From assembly GCF_964340395.1 (NCBI RefSeq), contig NC_135549.1:17694842-17758841 (forward strand): a DNA stretch of 64,000 nt. The letters run 5' to 3'. Numbering within the stretch: the first letter of the stretch is position 1; each line of letters starts with the position of its first letter. This DNA is from Glandiceps talaboti. Taxonomy: Eukaryota > Hemichordata > Enteropneusta > Spengelidae. Positions 58,850 through 64,000 of this stretch are shown one piece after another. The position numbers and the translations under genes were made by a program. A model generated the notes under the pieces. It was not told the DNA's origin. It worked only from the letters and a program-made list of their open reading frames with translations, and made no database searches.

Positions 58850-61800
58850 TTCAGAACTTCAGTCAACTGTTCGGGCCATGGAGATCTTGCCCTCAAGTCG
58901 TTGGCTTATGCCAGGGTTATGGTAGTTTTCATAATAAGGCCCATTTACAGGGCGAAGAAACTGGTCCACGGACACAAACATAACCTAAGCTAAGTGCATT
59001 TAGCGATAAGTATTCGTCATATAAAAGAAAACCAACAATATGACGGAGAAAGACAACACCGTTACCTTTTTTCGAGTCGATATTGCTCACTTCCTGTCTG
59101 CGTACTATGTCGTTGAATGTACAAAGATAACCACTCTGTGTGACGACCACCGTGCTACATATATTACTTTGACACTAGTACTTCACAAAGAGATCGCTAG
59201 AGTAAAGTTTTTTACAAGGTCGTGACTCAGCTCGTCAGGAAATGTACCTTGCCGACGTACATAATAAATCAGAAAAGAACAAAAGAATTGTTGACTGAGA
59301 GAAAAAAAAGAGCTATCTAGAGTCTAGAAAGACTTGGCCGATCGACAGACTCATTTTTTGTAACTTTATTGGATTAAAAAGATTTTTAGCAAGTTCATCA
59401 TTCGAAAGTTTTGTTTATTATTATTATATGTTATTGCAAGTGAACGTTACAGATACATTGAATACATGAGTATTGATATCAAAGAACAACCGGTATATTC
59501 AAAACTCTGGCCTCTCAGGTGTCTAAGTGGCTAAAACTAAACAAGAAACAGAAGTTTTAGTGACAGTCCAGTAATTCCAGCATTGGGGTACACGATTCAG
59601 ATTTTTTTTTTACCGAGGGAGTCGATCTGGGGGTATACAGCAGTCAGCTAGTATAATCTTGTATTCCGTCATACTCCGTGTGATATAGGTCGAACTGACT
59701 GAAAGAATCGTCGATGTTTCCGCTGCCAACCCAGAAAACAACGTCTTTAGTAAAGTACCGCAGGGACGTCCATGTAAAGTGTATCACGATGCAGTTAAAC
59801 ATGTAAAGTAATGAAACTATTAATAACCAAATAATTATCAAAAGAGCCAACTTTTCGCAACCAATCACGCCTTCTGTGCAAATTTTGTAATTGTTTTGTC
59901 AACTAAAATAAAGAAAGTAAACTTTGGCCTGTTGACGACGGCGCCCTCTACACGTTATAGAGAAGTTCAATTTACGAAACAATGCCATTGTAACTTCAAG
60001 TATGACCGTGGAGCACACCTCGTGCATGGATGTATAAATAGTCCTTCCCTTCCTACCCCCCATGCTTTAAGGGTTTACAAGTAGGATTTGGCATGATTTG
60101 GTAAAATTAGTGTCTGAACTTGGAACAGGAGAGATTGTCTATCAAATTTTCCGCCTTATAATTTATATAGACTACGAGATAGTTTCATCCCTTCTGCCTA
60201 TTTGAAGAGCGGTGAAGTTGTTTATTTTTTTCTACAATTGGACCATCACGGTACACGTTTCTGAAAATGAATATACCCCTTTATTTACATGTAATAGAAA
60301 CTTTATTTGCAGAGAAAAAATATGGTACTGGTATAAGCGAAAGAACCATCAATATTATATCGGAACGATAAAACGAAGATGCATTAAAAAACACATAGAC
60401 AATGAGATGACCGACTCCCCACCATTGTCTATAATTAAAACTGAAATCGGCGAAAAAATATAACTTTTTAAAAATATACTCCTCGCAAAGTTTAGATTTT
60501 AAACTCTGAGAACAATTGTTTATAAACATGATAAAGGCAAACATGTAATGACACACTTCTGGTACATTTGTAATACATGTAAACTAATACATAAGCAGGC
60601 ATGAGTTAACACGACTTTACGTAAAATGCTATCCTATGGGGGAAAGGTTTGAGCATAGACATTTTGGAGAGACCACGTCTATGGTTTGAGCCTCTGATTC
60701 AAATCTATAACGACTTTTTTTTTCGCAAATAGCGACTTTTCGTTGACAACATGTATAAAAGTGGGAACAATAAAATGTAAAGAGATTTCCAGCCTAAAAA
60801 AAAGACGAATGGGAGAATAAAAGGAGAAGATTGAGCGTATAGAGGCACAGTGTACAACCCACAATTGTTAGTAGTGTATTGCGATGACAATTACTACTCG
60901 CATAAATAATCATGATTGATGGTGCGTACATGTCGATGAAATACAACAGTTTACGTACAATACAATACGCATGTGTAAGTCTCCCCCTTCCATTGTCTAT
61001 GGTTACACGTTGGTTGTATCGTTCAGTCAAATCGATCCCTTGGACAATCAAGTTATGGTGTTAGTTTACGATCACTACCATGGGTGTACCATGTAAATGT
61101 CACTCACACCAGAAACCAATATGATTAAAGTGTGATGTGGTGATGAAAGCAGTTAGATGTCTTTACTTACCTCTATTTCCATCGTTTTGTGTTGTTTGTT
61201 TTGTTCCGAGTACGTGATCGCCCGGGACAAAACAAACGAAACAAAACAATGGAAATAGAGGCCAGTAAAGACAACTAGTTTAATCAGATTGACCAGAAAC
61301 GTGTCCTTTCGAAATGTTTCTTTTCACAAATCAAATAATGAATTTTACCATCATTAATTTTTATAGATACATGCAATAAGTCTACCATCAAATTTGTTGT
61401 CGCATCATGGAAAGCCATGATTAGGCTTCGTATCACAATTTGCATCATACACGACACATCCCGCATGCTATTAAACTTTAAATTGTCTTTTTTGAACGAA
61501 AACAAAAGTGTAGATCTTTCTGTTGAGAATTAAAAGTTGAGAGTTCTGTTACAAGCAAGTCTAAGTGTAGACGTGAGGGTTGTGTTACCCTTTGTACTAT
61601 AAAGGAATCTTGCTCTGCGTGTAAACGGGTTGTGACATAAATCTTCAAACTAGATTCTAACCTTCCACCCACATACACTCATGTTTTTAGTCATATAGAG
61701 ATTTTATTGTCCTCGCTCAGTCAATTGTCATCGACAGTTTTCTATATTGACAAAATGTGAAATACACACATTCACTATTGAAAAAAAAGTATTAGTGGGA

Positions 61801-63744
61801 TGCACAGTTGACCACTACGTTTTAAACGTTACAACTGCGTTTCTTTCGGCGAACTTCATAGTCGTATTTGATGTCTAGCGCCCTCTAGCGGCATTAACTA
61901 AATCTGTGGCCACTAGTAGCTCTTCACACAGAGTTGCCCCACTCCAGGATTCAGGGTCAGGCGACCCCTTTTTAATTCTGACAGCATTTTATTCCAAGTT
62001 TGAAAAATATATTTTGAATGGGAGGGGGGGGGGGGTCATGTTTAGATAAAGGAAATTGAGGGAGGGCTAACGTTTAGAAAATGTTGGGAAAGGTAATTTT
62101 TATTTTACTCGTACACAACAAACCTCACTTGACTCCCCCTGTCCCTTGCAATTATTGGAAGGTCTTGAGTACAATTGTGTACAGGTATAGTAAGGGATAA
62201 TAAAAGAGTTACAGAAATAACTAAAAAAGAACATATCAAAACAAAACAAACAAATCAATGTGGTAGTAATAAATTTGTCTACAACAAACAAACAAACACC
62301 ACATTACCATGTTACTACTGTACCACCATGTTCCACACCATGTATGTAACATAGTGTAGTATTTATTATTGACTCAGATTTTGAGTGTAAAAAGTGCAAT
62401 ATTTCTCAGATTGGATATTGGTGGTTTTCATAAGTCTTGTAAATGTATCAAAGTGTGGTTGGTTACGGTAATGTGATGGAATGAATTTTTCTCCGACATC
62501 TGAATGTAGTGGGCAACAGAGCTAAAGTAAGAAGTGAAATTCATTCTCAGCAGATGCATGTCCTTAACAACATGCACTTTCAATATCACCCTTCTCCAAA
62601 TATCCTTAGCTTTGACATGAACGATCTTTATTTTCTCAAGAAATGGTCAGAATACAACATTATGGCAGAAGAGCATTGTGTTCCCAAAACATATACACCC
62701 ATGTCTGTATGTCCGACTACATTTCAATGAAACCTGACAGAGCTGCTTTACACCACTGTTCGTCAAAGTTGTCTCGTGAAAGATGAATAAAACTTCAGTT
62801 CTGAACTGAATTGCATCATTGCATTACCATCACTGAAGGAGTTTGCTAAAAATGTCAGTAAGCCCAAAGATTTGTCATGGTCAATTACAAAGATTGAGAT
62901 AGTATCAAAGCTGCACTAGCTGCAACTGGAATGTTTTTTGAAACTATTTTGTTATATAGAATGACTTAATCATATCGTACACCAAAAACAGCATTGAATC
63001 ATCTGTTGGTAAACATATTTGTGTAGCGGTACACGTAGTAAGGATCTGCACCCAAACATCAGTGCTCCCCATGAATTTCAACTTATTACTATACTACTTA
63101 TAACTAAAATAGACCTCCAATTAACACAAACACTGTCTAATTATTGGTATTTTAACAATTTTCAGTGAATATATTGTTGGTTTTCTGATCGAAAAGATAA
63201 TACCTCAATTATAGTTAGTTTCAAGACCATAAAAACTCTCAGGTTAAATGTCAGTGTGTTCTCTTTGAAATCTTAGTCATTACTTTAAGTCAAACAATAT
63301 CAACTTTGAACTTATGCATGAAAACAACAGTTACAAATACTTTCTGGTACATGCCCACAATATCATATGACTACTATGCCAAATAGTCTTTGTAAAAAAC
63401 CCAAGTGTTACCACACACATGCCACACCACTTCAATATCGTAAATTTTGAATTTCTTGCTTTGTGGTGGTGTGTGTAACAGGTTCCTTTTACTGGTGTTA
63501 GAAGTGATGAAATAACAATTTTGAAATATGTATGTTAGAAAGGATTTGAAGCATCATATTCAGATACACAAATGTTGCTTAGTCTGTTTCAATGTAGAAT
63601 GTATTGAGAAAACGAACAAGTCAACAACTTCCATTTGGGCAGAAAATATTTTAACACACCCTTCTAAGGCAGCAGCAGTCACACATTCTTCACTTTAATC
63701 TCAAAATCATTCCATTTGAACAATATCCCCAGGTAAACAGATTA
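58850..63744. other. 5' flank without a recognisable gene
   Basis: About 4.9 kb upstream of the CELSR gene. Frames are short and unsupported. Apart from the foldback at 61155-61276 and a G-rich run at 62024-62035, I see nothing of note. Confidence 0.65.
61155..61276. repeat. Long foldback hairpin, ~55 bp arms
   Basis: agatgtctttacttacctct atttccatcgttttg (left) pairs with the complement of caaaacaatggaaatagagg ccagtaaagacaact (right), and the inner gtttgttttgttccgag pairs with cccgggacaaaacaaac. Mismatches are few and the loop is about 10 bases. Confidence 0.85.
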
Positions 63745-64000
63745 AGGTGATCCTATTTTTAAAATGTTTTTCATTACTTTTAATTTTTCATGGCAACTAT
63801 GGGTCGGTCGGTCAATTAAAAAAAAAGTATCGGTAAAGCCCTTTCCCAGCTTCTCTACACAATTGGCATGTTCTCAGTCCCTCTACTTGAATAATTTCTA
63901 TCATGAAAGAAATGCGCTGTTCATGAACAAGTGTCGTCACACCACCATGACTGTAGATGATGTCATCGGTCCAGACACTTGCTTATTCTTGATATCAAGT
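63745..64000. mobile_element. Second MITE-like copy, cut by the window edge
   Basis: Begins aggtgatcctatttttaaaa, then tcattacttttaatttttca and ggcaactatgggtcggtcgg, matching the complement of the right arm of the 44733-45290 element. The interior (atcatgaaagaaatgcgctg, ttcatgaacaagtgtcgtc, ccaccatgactgtagatg) matches the complement of that element's interior. The far end lies beyond the window. Confidence 0.75.

Overview
This is genomic DNA from an animal, with AT-rich sequence, long introns, GT-AG splice sites and abundant simple repeats. The combination of a flamingo/CELSR gene, a Gmr1-type LTR retrotransposon and a 2A-like peptide reading frame suggests a marine invertebrate deuterostome (hemichordate, cephalochordate or echinoderm). 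That placement is inference; nothing in the window fixes the species.

One host gene dominates. Seven minus-strand exons (58335-55461, 51932-51168, 33129-32500, 7233-7008, 6811-6604, 1559-1444 and 477-188) join in frame (splice phases 1,1,1,2,0,2,1) into the first 1703 residues of a CELSR/Flamingo (Starry night) atypical cadherin. It has a signal peptide, a pro-region with an RRIRR site, nine cadherin repeats, the membrane-distal CELSR linker, three EGF modules, the first laminin G domain and the next EGF. The gene runs off the left edge; the remaining EGF/LamG modules, GAIN domain and 7TM region are not in the window. Introns are about 3.5, 18.0, 25.3, 0.2, 5.0 and 1.0 kb.

The introns hold the mobile and repetitive content. 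Intron 3 (7234-32499) begins with two head-to-head reading frames. The plus-strand frame (8913-9209) carries a canonical 2A ribosome-skipping motif, GDIETNPGP, behind a hydrophobic leader. The minus-strand frame (7498-8544) looks like the C-terminal half of a cysteine-peptidase-like (OTU/tegument-peptidase-like) domain with an HSR motif and an internal tandem duplication. The plus frame appears to hold the start of the same type of domain, so the pair may be an inverted, broken element. The rest of intron 3 has many minisatellites, microsatellites and degenerate 110-185 bp tandem arrays.

Intron 2 (33130-51167) contains a 4963 bp Ty3/Gypsy-class element (35005-39967). It has apparently identical 237 bp LTRs, a CCATG target duplication and an intact pol in the unusual order integrase, reverse transcriptase, RNase H, which is the Gmr1 type. 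It has no gag and only the end of a protease. The same intron has a pre-miRNA-sized hairpin, a second hairpin with mirrored TGACTCA sites, a MITE-like inverted-repeat element (a second, cut-off copy lies at 63745-64000) and further tandem arrays.

Upstream of exon 1 is a leader with several upstream ATGs, a perfect TGACGTCA palindrome about 500 bp before the start codon, and about 5 kb of flank without a recognisable gene but with a 120 bp foldback.
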